Positions 52,648-61,853 of a stretch of DNA of 64,000 nucleotides are shown in pieces. The position numbers and the translations under genes were made by a program. Below the pieces are notes generated by a model. It did not search any database, was not told the DNA's origin, and worked only from the letters and a program-made list of their open reading frames with translations. The stretch comes from Companilactobacillus musae (GTDB lineage Bacteria; Bacillota; Bacilli; Lactobacillales; Lactobacillaceae), in contig NZ_BIFW01000009.1 of the NCBI RefSeq assembly GCF_003967595.1, positions 1-64,000 of the forward strand, in the 5' to 3' direction. Within the stretch, counting starts at the first letter, position 1; each line of letters opens with the position of its first letter.

Positions 52648-53322
52648 TTAGGGAATAATGTATCCTTGTCCAACTTTAGTTACAATATAATCTTTAAGAC
52701 CATACTTTTCTATTTTGCTGCGGAGACGATTGATGTTAACGGTCAAAGTATTATCATCAACGAATCGTTCATCATCCCACATGAAATTTAGTAATTGTTC
52801 ACGAGTAACGATTTTACCTTGATCTTTGAGTAAACGTTGTAATAATTTGTATTCATTTTTGGAAAGATCGATTTTGTTATCATCAATTTCAACGTTTCCA
52901 CTAGAAAGATTCAACTTTAAACCATTATGTTCAATTGTGTCACTAGTATTTTTAGTGAAATCATAAGTTCGACGTAGGAGTGCATTGATTTTAGCAATCA
53001 AAATATCAACGGAAAATGGTTTTTCTACAAAATCATCTGCACCCATATTCATAGACATGATTTGGTCCATGTTGGAATTACGAGATGAAATAATGATAAT
53101 CGGAATTTTAGAGATTTTTCTAATCTCTTGGTTCCAGTAATAACCGTCATAAACCGGCAGATTGATATCAAGTAAAACTAAGTCAGGTTGATATTCGTTG
53201 AACTGTTCAATAATATTATTGAAGTCTTTGGTAATATAAGAACTCATTTGCCACTTTTTAAGATTTTCACTGATCAGTTGGGAGATAGAAGGATCGTCCT
53301 CAATAATCATAATTTTAGCCAT
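52648..53322 (-). CDS. OmpR-family response regulator (BceR-like)
   Basis: This 224-residue regulator has a receiver domain with phospho-acceptor Asp52 (LVLLDINLP) and the conserved Lys in FVEKPFS. A winged-helix OmpR output domain covers about 130-224. It is encoded with the BceS-like kinase and probably activates the divergent ABC operon. A perfect ACTATATAGT palindrome lies in the shared intergenic region near 53354. GGAGG precedes the ATG. Confidence 0.9.
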   Translation of the reverse strand: MAKIMIIEDDPSISQLISENLKKWQMSSYITKDFNNIIEQFNEYQPDLVLLDINLPVYDGYYWNQEIRKISKIPIIIISSRNSNMDQIMSMNMGADDFVEKPFSVDILIAKINALLRRTYDFTKNTSDTIEHNGLKLNLSSGNVEIDDNKIDLSKNEYKLLQRLLKDQGKIVTREQLLNFMWDDERFVDDNTLTVNINRLRSKIEKYGLKDYIVTKVGQGYIIP

Positions 53323-53400
53323 GATAAATTTTCCTCCGTGCTAGAATAAAGACACTATATAGTATGATAACAATAATTAATTAAATATGGAGAAATTACT

Positions 53401-54171
53401 GTGCAAATTGCTGTAAAGAATATTTCAAAAGATTTTGGTAAGAAACGTAACGCCGTCCATGCCATTAAAGATATCAGTTTAGAAGTAGACCATGGGGAAT
53501 TCTTAGGCATCATGGGACCTTCTGGTGCGGGAAAGACAACACTCTTAAATATGATATCGACTAATCAACGTCCTGATCATGGACAAATTATTATTGATGG
53601 TTTAGATCTGACACAATTTCATGACCGAGATCAGGCTAAATATCGTCGAAATAAGATGGGCTTTATTTACCAAAGCTTTGAATTATTAGATTCACTAAAT
53701 GTTAAGGAAAATGTCATTTTACCATTAGCCTTAAATCGTTCCAATAAAAAATTGATTGAAGAACGTTTTAATCATATGATGCAACTTTTGAACATTGAAA
53801 AGTTATCAGATCGGTCGGTTGATGAGCTATCTTTGGGGCAACGTCAAATTGTAGCCGCTGCTAGAGCGTTGATCAATAATCCTGAAATTCTGTTTGCAGA
53901 TGAGCCAACTGGAAGTTTGGATTCTAAGTCAGCTACGATTTTGTTGAATTATATGCAATTGATCAATCAAAAGGAAAAAACAACGATCATTATGGCAACT
54001 CATGATGCGTTCACAGCTAGCTATTGCAGTCGAGTTGTTTTTATCAAAGATGGTGTAGTTTTTTCAGAAGTTGTTAATCCGGGTAATCGTGATAAGTTTT
54101 TTGAACAAATAATTAACATGCAACGAACTATTGGAGGAGGAGATTACTTCAATGTATCGCAAAATTATTAA
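53401..54171 (+). CDS. BceA-type ABC transporter ATP-binding protein
   Basis: This 256-residue ATPase belongs to the MacB/BceA family. Walker A is GPSGAGKTT, the signature LSLGQRQIVAAA is of the divergent Q-rich type, and Walker B is ILFADEPTGSLDSKS. It starts at GTG, ten bases after GGAG. It overlaps the permease gene start by 20 bases. It partners the large BceB-type permease for detoxification of peptide antibiotics such as bacitracin or cell-wall bacteriocins. Confidence 0.9.
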   Translation: MQIAVKNISKDFGKKRNAVHAIKDISLEVDHGEFLGIMGPSGAGKTTLLNMISTNQRPDHGQIIIDGLDLTQFHDRDQAKYRRNKMGFIYQSFELLDSLNVKENVILPLALNRSNKKLIEERFNHMMQLLNIEKLSDRSVDELSLGQRQIVAAARALINNPEILFADEPTGSLDSKSATILLNYMQLINQKEKTTIIMATHDAFTASYCSRVVFIKDGVVFSEVVNPGNRDKFFEQIINMQRTIGGGDYFNVSQNY

Positions 54172-56152
54172 ACGTAGTTTGTCCAATATGCGAGATAGCT
54201 ATTTAATTTATATTTTAGCTTGTAGTTTTGCTATTGGAGTTTATGGAATTCTTTTATCAATGGGGGACAATCCCTCTTTACATTTTGCTTTAAGATTTTG
54301 GGGATCATTTATTAATGACACTACCATGATTATGAGTAGTATTTTTGCTTTTTGTGCTTTCATCTACATGATTTATGTCGGTGGTTTTTTCATCAAACAA
54401 CAGAGAAATGAATTTTTAACTTTTGAAAAGTTGGGAATGCAACGCTGGGTTATTGTGGCAATTAGTTTTTTTCAAACTATTATTGTTCAAGCAATTGCTT
54501 GGGTTATTGGCATAACGTTGATGCTGATTTTTCAAAAATTTATGGGAATGTTGTTATTTTATTTAATGCGAGTTCGATTTAACTTTGAAATGCATATTAG
54601 TCTGAGCAGTATCTGGCTTTTAATTAGAGTGTTTTTTATTTCCACATTGATTTTAAGTATTATCAATGCCATTAAGACAATTAGAATCTTACAAAAGAAA
54701 AAAAGAAGACCCTTAATCAAAACACGATGGTGGTTACGTATCCCGGCAGGACTTTTTGGAATTATTTTGTTGCTAACAGCGCAAGTTTGTACTTTATATT
54801 TGTTCAAGGATATGCATACTATCAGTTATTCCGCAAAACCTTTAACGGAAATAATGTACATTATGGGGGCTGATATTTTTGGAACCTACTTGGTCTATTT
54901 TGGATTCTTACCATCAATTTTAAATATAATGCAAAGAATCCATTCAGTCGCATATTCAGGAGTAAATATCTTTTCTTTTAAATATATGAAAGAAAGATTG
55001 TTTCAAAACATTTCGATTCTTTGGTTTGTAACAGAATTATCTGCAATGGCTTTAGCATTATTGACGTTTTGCTATTTTGGTTATCAAGCGGTTCATCAGA
55101 ACTATAATAGTGCCTATCCATTTGAATTAGCAGCTAATAAGAATACGGTCAAGGTTATTCGTGAAGAACTTAAAAAGAATGATGCCAAGGTCAAAGGCAG
55201 CTATCGAACTGATGTCAAAATTAATTTAGTTTCTTATTATAGTAAGGCTGAACAATCATATAACCGTCAACCGATGACTTTTATGTCTTATTCTGACTAT
55301 ATGTCATTACCCAAGAGAATGCGTAAAGGTAATAGTAAAATTAATTCGCATCAATTTTTGAAAATAGGTTTTAGTTCTTCAGTTATGTATAACAATCATG
55401 AAAAAGAACATGATATTCAAGTTAAAGACGCACCAATGATTCCAACTGCTAAATTAGGGTATTCGTTTCCTTATGGAAGTTCGATGCATTTTGGACCGAT
55501 GATGATTGTTCCTAATAAGTATTATGAGAAAATGCCGGCCGAAGTTAAGGATACTTTTTACGGTTGGGATTTCAAAAAGGGCGATCGTTTAAGTCATGCA
55601 CAAATGCAAAAATTAAATAGTTATCGGGATGCTTATTATATGAAGGTCAATTTCAAGTCGACGTTGGCTAAATCCAGTATTGAAGTCATGAAAAAAGAAC
55701 CCAACAAGTATGAGGCGGCAACCTATACTCAAGCTGGATTCCTACGTCAGGGCGGGGTGAAGAAACGTTTCAAGCAAGGTGGGGGATTTTACCTCTTTAT
55801 TGTAGCGTTGTTCAGCGTGGCCCTATTAATTGCCTTAGGCAGTGTTTTGACTTTGAGAATACTATTACGCGATGACTATCAATCAAGACAATTACGGACT
55901 TTACAAAAGATTGGAGTAGAAGAAAGTGAGATCAAGGGAATTATCCGACGTGAAAATACATTGACTTTCTTGATACCGATAATTTTTGCTTTAATTCAAT
56001 CATTTGTGGCAATTGCAATGTTTGATTTTGGCCGCCATATTTCTAAAAATATTATTTTAATTTATGGTGGTTATATTGTACTTTATGGTTTGTTCGGGTT
56101 GATTAGTTTTCAAGTGTCTTGGCGTGGCGTCAAGCAGAAATTTAATCTATAA
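54152..56152 (+). CDS. BceB-type ABC transporter permease
   Basis: This 666-residue FtsX-type permease has ten helices, with a large extracytoplasmic domain of about 220 residues between helix 7 and 8 (about residues 310-535), the hallmark of BceB. GGAGGAGGAG precedes ATG 54152; the longer frame starting at TTG 54131 is unlikely. With the BceA gene it forms the sensor and detoxification transporter for the adjacent BceRS. It ends overlapping the stop of a convergent gene by 11 bases. Confidence 0.9.
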   Translation: MYRKIIKRSLSNMRDSYLIYILACSFAIGVYGILLSMGDNPSLHFALRFWGSFINDTTMIMSSIFAFCAFIYMIYVGGFFIKQQRNEFLTFEKLGMQRWVIVAISFFQTIIVQAIAWVIGITLMLIFQKFMGMLLFYLMRVRFNFEMHISLSSIWLLIRVFFISTLILSIINAIKTIRILQKKKRRPLIKTRWWLRIPAGLFGIILLLTAQVCTLYLFKDMHTISYSAKPLTEIMYIMGADIFGTYLVYFGFLPSILNIMQRIHSVAYSGVNIFSFKYMKERLFQNISILWFVTELSAMALALLTFCYFGYQAVHQNYNSAYPFELAANKNTVKVIREELKKNDAKVKGSYRTDVKINLVSYYSKAEQSYNRQPMTFMSYSDYMSLPKRMRKGNSKINSHQFLKIGFSSSVMYNNHEKEHDIQVKDAPMIPTAKLGYSFPYGSSMHFGPMMIVPNKYYEKMPAEVKDTFYGWDFKKGDRLSHAQMQKLNSYRDAYYMKVNFKSTLAKSSIEVMKKEPNKYEAATYTQAGFLRQGGVKKRFKQGGGFYLFIVALFSVALLIALGSVLTLRILLRDDYQSRQLRTLQKIGVEESEIKGIIRRENTLTFLIPIIFALIQSFVAIAMFDFGRHISKNIILIYGGYIVLYGLFGLISFQVSWRGVKQKFNL

Positions 56153-56594
56153 GCGAATAAGCTTTGGAGAAGAAACCGAAGTCCTCTTCAGTCGTACCTT
56201 GAATTTGTTTTTGGATCTCTTCTTGTAGCATTTTTTGCCAAGCTTTGATTTGACTTGTTTCAGTGAAGGTTCTAATAATTAAATATTCTCGTGGACTTTC
56301 CCTTTTTTGAAGGACAGCGGTTGATGTAGAATTAAAGGAGTATTGATGGGGTCCAAATAATTTATCTTCAAATAACTTGGCTTGATCGGCATTTAGTTTT
56401 AAATAAGTCAAAGAATATAAATTTTTTGATGGGTCGTAAACCCCACTAATACTACGATATTGTGCAAATGTTGATAAATTTTTTATTAAAAGATGGTCTG
56501 CGTTAGCATGAAATAAGGGTTTTAATAAAGTATCAGCAGAAGTTAGCTGACTCTTTAAAAAATTATATGTGCCTAGCTTTAATGTTATGTTCAT
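56142..56594 (-). CDS. hypothetical protein (150 aa)
   Basis: I do not recognise this 150-residue soluble protein. It may contain a dimeric alpha/beta-barrel: a strand SPREYLIIRTFTET precedes a helix KAWQKMLQEEIQKQIQ in the second half, as in monooxygenase-like folds, but the motif is weak. AAAGGA lies 11 bases before the ATG. It converges on the BceB-type gene and overlaps its end by 11 bases. It diverges from the MBL hydrolase gene with only 44 bases between starts. Confidence 0.5.
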   Translation of the reverse strand: MNITLKLGTYNFLKSQLTSADTLLKPLFHANADHLLIKNLSTFAQYRSISGVYDPSKNLYSLTYLKLNADQAKLFEDKLFGPHQYSFNSTSTAVLQKRESPREYLIIRTFTETSQIKAWQKMLQEEIQKQIQGTTEEDFGFFSKAYSLID

Positions 56595-56638
56595 AATTAT
56601 TGAAATCCTTTCAACTTAAATTTTTTTGGAGGTTTTCT

Positions 56639-57364
56639 ATGTTAGTTACAGTTTTAGGTTTTTATGGCGGTTATCCCCACAATGGGATAGGTACATCCGG
56701 TTATCTTTTACAAGATGACGACAAGAATTTGTTGATTGATTGTGGTAGTGGCGTTTTGAATGCACTATCTAATTACATGAAACCAACCGACTTGGATGCA
56801 GTAGTCCTATCTCACTATCACCATGATCATACAGCAGATGTTGGTGTTTTGCAGTACGAATGGCTTGCTGCTAAAAAAGAAAATCTACTACCTATTTATG
56901 GTCATACTCAGGATTTTGTCAACTATGCGCAATTATCAGTTGAAAATGCTACTAAAGGAATTGCTTATAACGATTACGAACCTACACAAATTGGTAATCT
57001 TAAGTTTGAATTTCTTAGAACGGTACATCCCGTTCCAGCGTATGCCATGCGTATCACTGATAAGGAAGGTAAAGTATTAGTTTATACAGCTGATACTACA
57101 TACTTCGATGGCTTAGTCGATTTTTCCAAAGATGCTGATCTATTGATTGCTGACACTAATTTTCCTGAAGACGTTACTGGTCGCAAAGCTCATCTTAATA
57201 CAAAAGAGGCCGGGACGTTAGCTAAAGAAGCTAATGTAAAGCGTTTAATGATTAGTCACTTACCTCAGACGGTAGATGCAGAGATTATGTTAAAGCAATC
57301 ACAAAAATATGCTGAAGATATTCCGGTTGTTAATGCATTCCAAGGATTAGAAATCAATATCTAG
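56639..57364 (+). CDS. MBL-fold metallo-hydrolase
   Basis: This 241-residue protein has the metallo-beta-lactamase fold with zinc motif SHYHHDH (near residue 68) and further ligands in FLRTVHPVP, YTADTTYFDG and ISHLPQT, as in RNase Z-like and YhfI-type hydrolases. The function is probably a phosphodiesterase. GGAGG is six bases before ATG 56639; an upstream in-frame ATG lacks a ribosome site. The pathway is unknown. Confidence 0.82.
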   Translation: MLVTVLGFYGGYPHNGIGTSGYLLQDDDKNLLIDCGSGVLNALSNYMKPTDLDAVVLSHYHHDHTADVGVLQYEWLAAKKENLLPIYGHTQDFVNYAQLSVENATKGIAYNDYEPTQIGNLKFEFLRTVHPVPAYAMRITDKEGKVLVYTADTTYFDGLVDFSKDADLLIADTNFPEDVTGRKAHLNTKEAGTLAKEANVKRLMISHLPQTVDAEIMLKQSQKYAEDIPVVNAFQGLEINI

Positions 57365-57622
57365 GTTTGGTAATAGAATGATTAGTTTACATTGAAAGTA
57401 ACATAAATTATAACTAATGAAATAAATAAACTAATATTTATGTAATTTGTGAACATTTTACATAGGTGGCTATTTAACGGGTACATGTTTTCACAATTTA
57501 ACAATTTAAGAACAAACATTCGTAATTTTTTATTGAAAAACTATAGATTTTATAAATATATTAAGTTACAATGTTATTGTGTTTAAAGAGTTTGATACTA
57601 CACAGGAAAGGAGAGATTATAT

Positions 57623-58021
57623 ATGGTAACCATTTATACATCTCCAAGTTGCACTTCATGTCGTAAAGCCAAGGCTTGGCTTGAACAACATGACATTCCT
57701 TACAAAGAAAGAAACATTTACTCAGAACCTTTAAATAAGCAAGAAATCAAACAAGTACTTCAAATGACTGAAAACGGGACAGAAGAAATCATTTCTACTC
57801 GTTCAAAAGCATTCCAAAACCTTAAGGTTGATCTTGACGATTTAACAATTGATCAATTGTTGGATTTGGTTCAAACAAATCCTGGTTTGTTGAAGCGTCC
57901 AATCATCATGGATGACAAACGTCTCCAAGTTGGTTTCAATGAAGACGAAATTAGAAGATTCTTGCCAAGAAGTGTCAGAACTATGGAACTTCAAAAGGCT
58001 CAATTAATGGCTGGACTTTAA
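57623..58021 (+). CDS. spx: redox-sensing transcription regulator Spx
   Basis: This 132-residue ArsC-fold regulator binds the alpha C-terminal domain of RNA polymerase during thiol stress. The redox switch is Cys10-x-x-Cys13 (SCTSC), and RSKAFQNL and [20 protein letters not shown] are typical. Spx is degraded by ClpXP with the adaptor YjbH/SpxH, which is encoded at 60350-60997. AAAGGAG precedes the ATG. A 258-bp upstream region with several AT-rich promoter-like sequences (for example TTGAAA near 57533) suggests complex control. Confidence 0.93.
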   Translation: MVTIYTSPSCTSCRKAKAWLEQHDIPYKERNIYSEPLNKQEIKQVLQMTENGTEEIISTRSKAFQNLKVDLDDLTIDQLLDLVQTNPGLLKRPIIMDDKRLQVGFNEDEIRRFLPRSVRTMELQKAQLMAGL

Positions 58022-58030
58022 AAATTATCC

Positions 58031-58063
58031 GATCACTTTCTTTTAGAGAGTGGTCTTTTTTTT
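58031..58063 (+). terminator. terminator of spx
   Basis: GATCACT and AGTGGTC pair with one G-U around a short loop, followed by eight T residues. Confidence 0.8.
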
Positions 58064-58248
58064 GTCTTCAAGTACATTTTCTTGTTGTAAAAGACGATGT
58101 ACTTGAGAAATATAATATCTAAGTCATTATTTTTGACTAGTATAACGACGTTTAGTATATTGTTTGAATGACTAGAATTATCGGTATATGATAGTTGAAA
58201 TAGTTTTTCAGACTGTTAAAATGTAGATACAGAATTGAGGTGACTATG

Positions 58249-58923
58249 ATGGAAATGGATCGACTTAATGAGAATACAATCAGAGTCATTCTTAGTACAG
58301 AAGATTTACAAGAGCGTGGGGTTACTGTTTTAGACTTGCTTGGTAATAAGAAGCAAATTGAATCGTTCTTTTATAGTATTTTGGATGAAGTTGATAAGGA
58401 TCATGTTTTTACGAATAATGAACCTGTTACTTTCCAAATAATGCCAAACAAGTCAGGTTTGGAATTATTAATTAGCAAGAGTGATGATTCTGAGGGTACA
58501 GGTTCATTGCCATTAAATGGGCTACAGAATTCAGTTGCTGATAACAATGGTAATGATTTGGATGATGAGAAAGTTGGAACTGAAGAATATGACAGTGATA
58601 CTGCTCCATATTTGAATGACCCAGATACACCTACAAAAACAATTATTGTTGAATTTAAGGACTTTGAAGATTACGTCCAATTGGCTAATTTACTCCACTT
58701 AGAAAGTGGAATTTCCAATCTCTGGGAGTATGAAAATAAGTATTATTTACAATTAATTCTTTTCACAGATGAGATGCATGAAATGACTTATAGTGATGTT
58801 TTGGCATTACTTAGTGAATATAGTTTCAAGACTAAAGTCACAGCTGCAGTTTTATCAGAATATGGTAAGCAAGTTATGTCTAAGACTGCTTTAGAGTTAA
58901 CAAGATATTACTTTGGCAAATAA
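58249..58923 (+). CDS. mecA: adaptor protein MecA
   Basis: This 224-residue protein is the adaptor that delivers substrates such as ComK/ComX-type regulators to ClpC-ClpP. The N-terminal substrate-binding domain starts MEMDRLNENTIRV, an acidic linker with many Asp/Ser covers about 85-135, and the C-terminal ClpC-binding domain has LTRYYFGK. I start at ATG 58249, by comparison with the family MEIERINEHT start. GAGGTG precedes it. The order spx-mecA-coiA is conserved in Bacilli. No clpC lies in the window. Confidence 0.92.
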   Translation: MEMDRLNENTIRVILSTEDLQERGVTVLDLLGNKKQIESFFYSILDEVDKDHVFTNNEPVTFQIMPNKSGLELLISKSDDSEGTGSLPLNGLQNSVADNNGNDLDDEKVGTEEYDSDTAPYLNDPDTPTKTIIVEFKDFEDYVQLANLLHLESGISNLWEYENKYYLQLILFTDEMHEMTYSDVLALLSEYSFKTKVTAAVLSEYGKQVMSKTALELTRYYFGK

Positions 58924-58965
58924 AAATAGTGAGATAGAGTATTATTTGATTCTCATATAATAAGG

Positions 58966-59014
58966 AATCCTCATGTAGTGACCATTTTTGATGGTTGTCA
59001 CATGAGGATTTTTT
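58966..59014 (+). terminator. terminator of mecA
   Basis: AATCCTCATGT and ACATGAGGATT form an 11-bp stem with further pairing inside (GTGAC/GTCAC and ACCAT/ATGGT), followed by T residues. Confidence 0.88.
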
Positions 59015-59032
59015 ATGCTTTAAAAAAGACCG

Positions 59033-59081
59033 TTGACGAAGAACGCTTATGAATAGCATAATTTTAATGTAAGCGAATACA
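59033..59081 (+). promoter_or_regulatory. promoter with cre site for the immunity gene
   Basis: TTGACG (59033-59038), an 18-bp spacer and CATAAT (59057-59062) form the promoter. TGTAAGCGAATACA (59068-59081) matches 13 of 14 cre positions and lies at the transcript start, so CcpA would block it when glucose is present. CGCTTA (59044-59049) and TAAGCG (59070-59075) are also inverted repeats. Confidence 0.65.
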
Positions 59082-59100
59082 TAAAGTGGAGGAGAGAAAT

Positions 59101-59385
59101 ATGGAGAACAAGGTAAAAGTTATTGAAGTAATGGAAAAGTTTGCTAATGAATTAAAAAAGTACCATCCCAATTTTGAAACCACAAAATATGTTCAAGAAA
59201 CTTTATTGGAATTAAAAAAGAGTGAGGGAGTTGCCTTTACCGGAAAGTTACAATATTTTTTTAATCGTGTGCTAGTAGTTAAATTATCTGACGGAATCAA
59301 GTTTAATGAAAGTGAAAAACGTTATTGGAAAGAGTTATCCTCTTTTGTTGAATTGGGAAATAATCTCTGGGGAGCGAGTTTATAA
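59101..59385 (+). CDS. enterocin A-type bacteriocin immunity protein
   Basis: This 94-residue helical protein resembles the EntA_Immun family of immunity proteins against class IIa (pediocin-like) bacteriocins, with KVIEVMEKFANELKKYHPNF-like N-terminal helices and the SDGIKFNESEKRYWKELSSF segment. They protect the cell by binding the bacteriocin-mannose-PTS complex. GGAGGAG is six bases before ATG 59101. No bacteriocin gene is adjacent, so it is an orphan immunity gene. A cre-overlapped promoter gives CcpA control, which fits a link to sugar transport. Confidence 0.68.
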   Translation: MENKVKVIEVMEKFANELKKYHPNFETTKYVQETLLELKKSEGVAFTGKLQYFFNRVLVVKLSDGIKFNESEKRYWKELSSFVELGNNLWGASL

Positions 59386-59429
59386 TTGAAATAATTTTTA
59401 TTGCGTAATTTGGGTATGAGGTGATGAAG

Positions 59430-60548
59430 ATGTATGCTGCGTTAGATAAAAATGGCGTCCTAATTTATGCACAGAATGCTCAAAAAAATAAAAGTTATTA
59501 TTGTTGTCGGTGTAGTAGTTTGGTCAAATTAGTAGCGACTGATTCGAGAAATTATTTCAGGCATATTAATAAAACTGATAATTCAATCAATGAACGCCAG
59601 ATTCATGTCCAAGGGAAAAGTATGCTGTTAGATCTTTTAGAAAAATTTAAACTAAAAAGTTTAGAATCAGAAGTTTATTTATCAAAAATACAACAACGTC
59701 CTGATATTTTGATAAATCATCAGACTGCAATTGAATATCAATGTGCCAAAATTAATCTAGAAACTTTTCAACAACGGGTTGAAGGTTATAGAAGGATAGG
59801 TATGGAAAGTTTTTGGATCTTAGGTGGAAGTTACTTAACTAAAAAAATTCAGCGTGAACATTTAAAATTTTTGAACTTTAATTGTGATTGGGGATTCTAC
59901 TTATTGATGTTAGATTCAATCCAAAAAAGGTTAATCCTTTTTCATCATATAAAATTTTTAGGTCCGTTTAATCGAATTTTTGCGGAAAAAATAATTTTTT
60001 CAAAAGATAATTTTTTAAATTTATTTACATTTAGCCCCAAGCATAATCCAGTGGGTAGTCAGCAGATAAATGGTCAAATGTTAAAAAAATTGCGTCAAAA
60101 GAATGATCATAAATCTCAACAATTCAAACTAGAATTTTATTTACGAAATCAATTAACAGTTGAGGAGTATTTAGAAAATAGGGTGTTTTATCCTCAAAAA
60201 CCAATTTATATTCATCCCGCCTGGCAAATGGCTTGTGGACAGTCTAAAACATTATTAGTACAGCCATTATTAAATTATAAGAAACCAAAAGAGCCTCCAC
60301 AGTTGTGGAAGCTCTTTTTACTTATGCTATTGTTTGCAGACTATCAACGTTATCTTCTGAATTTATCCAAACTGATAACAGTACTAGAATTGACATATTT
60401 TTCTGTACGAGGAAGTTCACGTTCTAACATTGCATTAATGCTATTACTAATGTCTTCTTGGGAAGATGAATCACCGAAGTCAGTAATCATAACGCCAGGT
60501 TTAGATTCATTTTCACAATCGAAGACAACAGCTGTAGGAGCTTTATAA
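59430..60548 (+). CDS. coiA: competence protein CoiA-like, with unusual C-terminal tail
   Basis: This 372-residue protein has the CoiA N-terminal zinc-binding region (CCRC near residue 26) and nuclease-like domain, with RPDILINHQTAIEYQCAKI (PD-(D/E)xK-type), and a WILGGSYL motif. CoiA helps recombine incoming DNA during competence. GAGGTG is six bases before ATG 59430. The last 85 codons read through the bidirectional terminator hairpin (60287-60319) and run antisense into yjbH. This suggests that the natural stop near 60280 was lost or a frameshift is present. The N-terminal 285 residues are reliable. Confidence 0.78.
   Translation: MYAALDKNGVLIYAQNAQKNKSYYCCRCSSLVKLVATDSRNYFRHINKTDNSINERQIHVQGKSMLLDLLEKFKLKSLESEVYLSKIQQRPDILINHQTAIEYQCAKINLETFQQRVEGYRRIGMESFWILGGSYLTKKIQREHLKFLNFNCDWGFYLLMLDSIQKRLILFHHIKFLGPFNRIFAEKIIFSKDNFLNLFTFSPKHNPVGSQQINGQMLKKLRQKNDHKSQQFKLEFYLRNQLTVEEYLENRVFYPQKPIYIHPAWQMACGQSKTLLVQPLLNYKKPKEPPQLWKLFLLMLLFADYQRYLLNLSKLITVLELTYFSVRGSSRSNIALMLLLMSSWEDESPKSVIITPGLDSFSQSKTTAVGAL
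60287..60319. terminator. bidirectional terminator between coiA and yjbH
   Basis: AAAAGAGC-C-TCCACA pairs with TGTGGA-A-GCTCTTTT and is flanked by A and T runs. It lies inside the apparent coiA frame and after the yjbH stop. Confidence 0.85.
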
Positions 60549-60997
60549 ATGTTCATTTCCATTGATAACTGTTGATCACGTTTCAATCCTTGTACGACGC
60601 ATTGACTGTCTTTATCAGCCATGATTGATTTATAATCGAGCCCACTATTGTTAATTGCACATTTGATAGTGGTATCATCAAAGGGATTGTTTAAAACATT
60701 TACTTGTTCTTGAAGATTCATCAAAAAGTTACGGGCCTTTTTGTTGCCTTGACATGAAGCAGCCTTGTATAATTTAGCAGCTTCAACGACTTCTTGTGAT
60801 GCGTTGTTACGTTCCTCAATATCAGTAATTTTGAAACCTTTTAATTGCATATAATCATTAATTGTAGCCATATTATAATTTGTTACGAAATGATATTGTG
60901 TTTCAATGTCATGTTTTCTAGTGAAATCGATGATTGCTTGTTCCACATGTAAACAATACGAACATAAGGGATTAATATATAAGAATACTTCCCACAT
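60350..60997 (-). CDS. spxH: DsbA-like Spx adaptor YjbH/SpxH
   Basis: This 215-residue protein has a thioredoxin-like DsbA fold with CSYC (Cys12/Cys15) near the N-terminus. YjbH/SpxH delivers Spx to ClpXP and so keeps Spx low when there is no stress. I start at ATG 60997, seven bases after GGAGGG. Its position between coiA and relQ is conserved in Bacilli, and spx is 3 kb upstream. Convergent overlap with the apparent coiA tail is 199 bases. Confidence 0.85.
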   Translation of the reverse strand: MWEVFLYINPLCSYCLHVEQAIIDFTRKHDIETQYHFVTNYNMATINDYMQLKGFKITDIEERNNASQEVVEAAKLYKAASCQGNKKARNFLMNLQEQVNVLNNPFDDTTIKCAINNSGLDYKSIMADKDSQCVVQGLKRDQQLSMEMNIYKAPTAVVFDCENESKPGVMITDFGDSSSQEDISNSINAMLERELPRTEKYVNSSTVISLDKFRR

Positions 60998-61199
60998 TGT
61001 GTTTCCCTCCATCTCTATTGCATAGTCATTCTACCAACAAATTATAAAAAGGTAAAATTATAAACTCATGATGATGATAGTTGGCATTGTTTCCTTGAAT
61101 TATTAAGGACGGAATCATAACAAGATATAACTTAATATTCGGAATTAAGTGAATCTTTCATGAATATACGATATATTAAATAAGTAAAGCGAGGTTATT

Positions 61200-61853
61200 A
61201 TGTCAGAAATTAAATGGAATGAATTTTTGATACCATATTCACAAGCAGTTGATGAACTAAAAATTAAGTTTAGAAATTTACGAAAAGAATTTTTGGAAAA
61301 AAATGAACACTCTCCGATTGAATTTGTGACCGGTCGTGTTAAAACAGTCGATAGTATCAAAGAAAAGATGCGTCGACGTTTTATCAGTCGTGAATTATTG
61401 GAACAAGATATGCAAGATATTGCTGGTATTAGAATTCAATGTCAGTTTGTGGAAGATATTTATGATGTAGCTAAGTTGTTACATATTCGTGAGGATATGC
61501 GTGTTATTGAGGAACGTGATTATATCGCTAACAGTAAGCCTAGTGGTTATCGTTCTTATCATGTAGTGATTGAATACCCGATTCAAACTTCCAGTGGTCA
61601 AAAAAATATTTTGGCTGAAATTCAGATCAGAACTTTGGCAATGAACTTTTGGTCAACGATTGAACATTCGCTTAATTATAAATATAAGGGCGATTTTCCA
61701 GAAGAAATAAATGAACGTTTGAAACGTGCTGCTGAAGCCTCTTTTATGTTGGATGAGGAAATGTCTAAGATACGAGAAGAGATACAAGATGCTCAGCAAT
61801 ATTTTACTGATCGAAAACGCGATTTAAATAACCCTACGGAGCACAATAAATAA
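61200..61853 (+). CDS. relQ: small alarmone synthetase RelQ
   Basis: This 217-residue enzyme makes ppGpp/pppGpp. It has the RelA_SpoT synthetase domain with MQDIAGIRIQC, the GYRSYHVV nucleotide-binding motif, the Mg-binding EIQIRTLAMNFWSTIEHSLNYKY and a short C-terminal helix for oligomerisation. It has no HD hydrolase domain. The TAA shares one base with the nadK ATG. It is followed by nadK, rluD and mgtE in one operon. Confidence 0.92.
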   Translation: MSEIKWNEFLIPYSQAVDELKIKFRNLRKEFLEKNEHSPIEFVTGRVKTVDSIKEKMRRRFISRELLEQDMQDIAGIRIQCQFVEDIYDVAKLLHIREDMRVIEERDYIANSKPSGYRSYHVVIEYPIQTSSGQKNILAEIQIRTLAMNFWSTIEHSLNYKYKGDFPEEINERLKRAAEASFMLDEEMSKIREEIQDAQQYFTDRKRDLNNPTEHNK

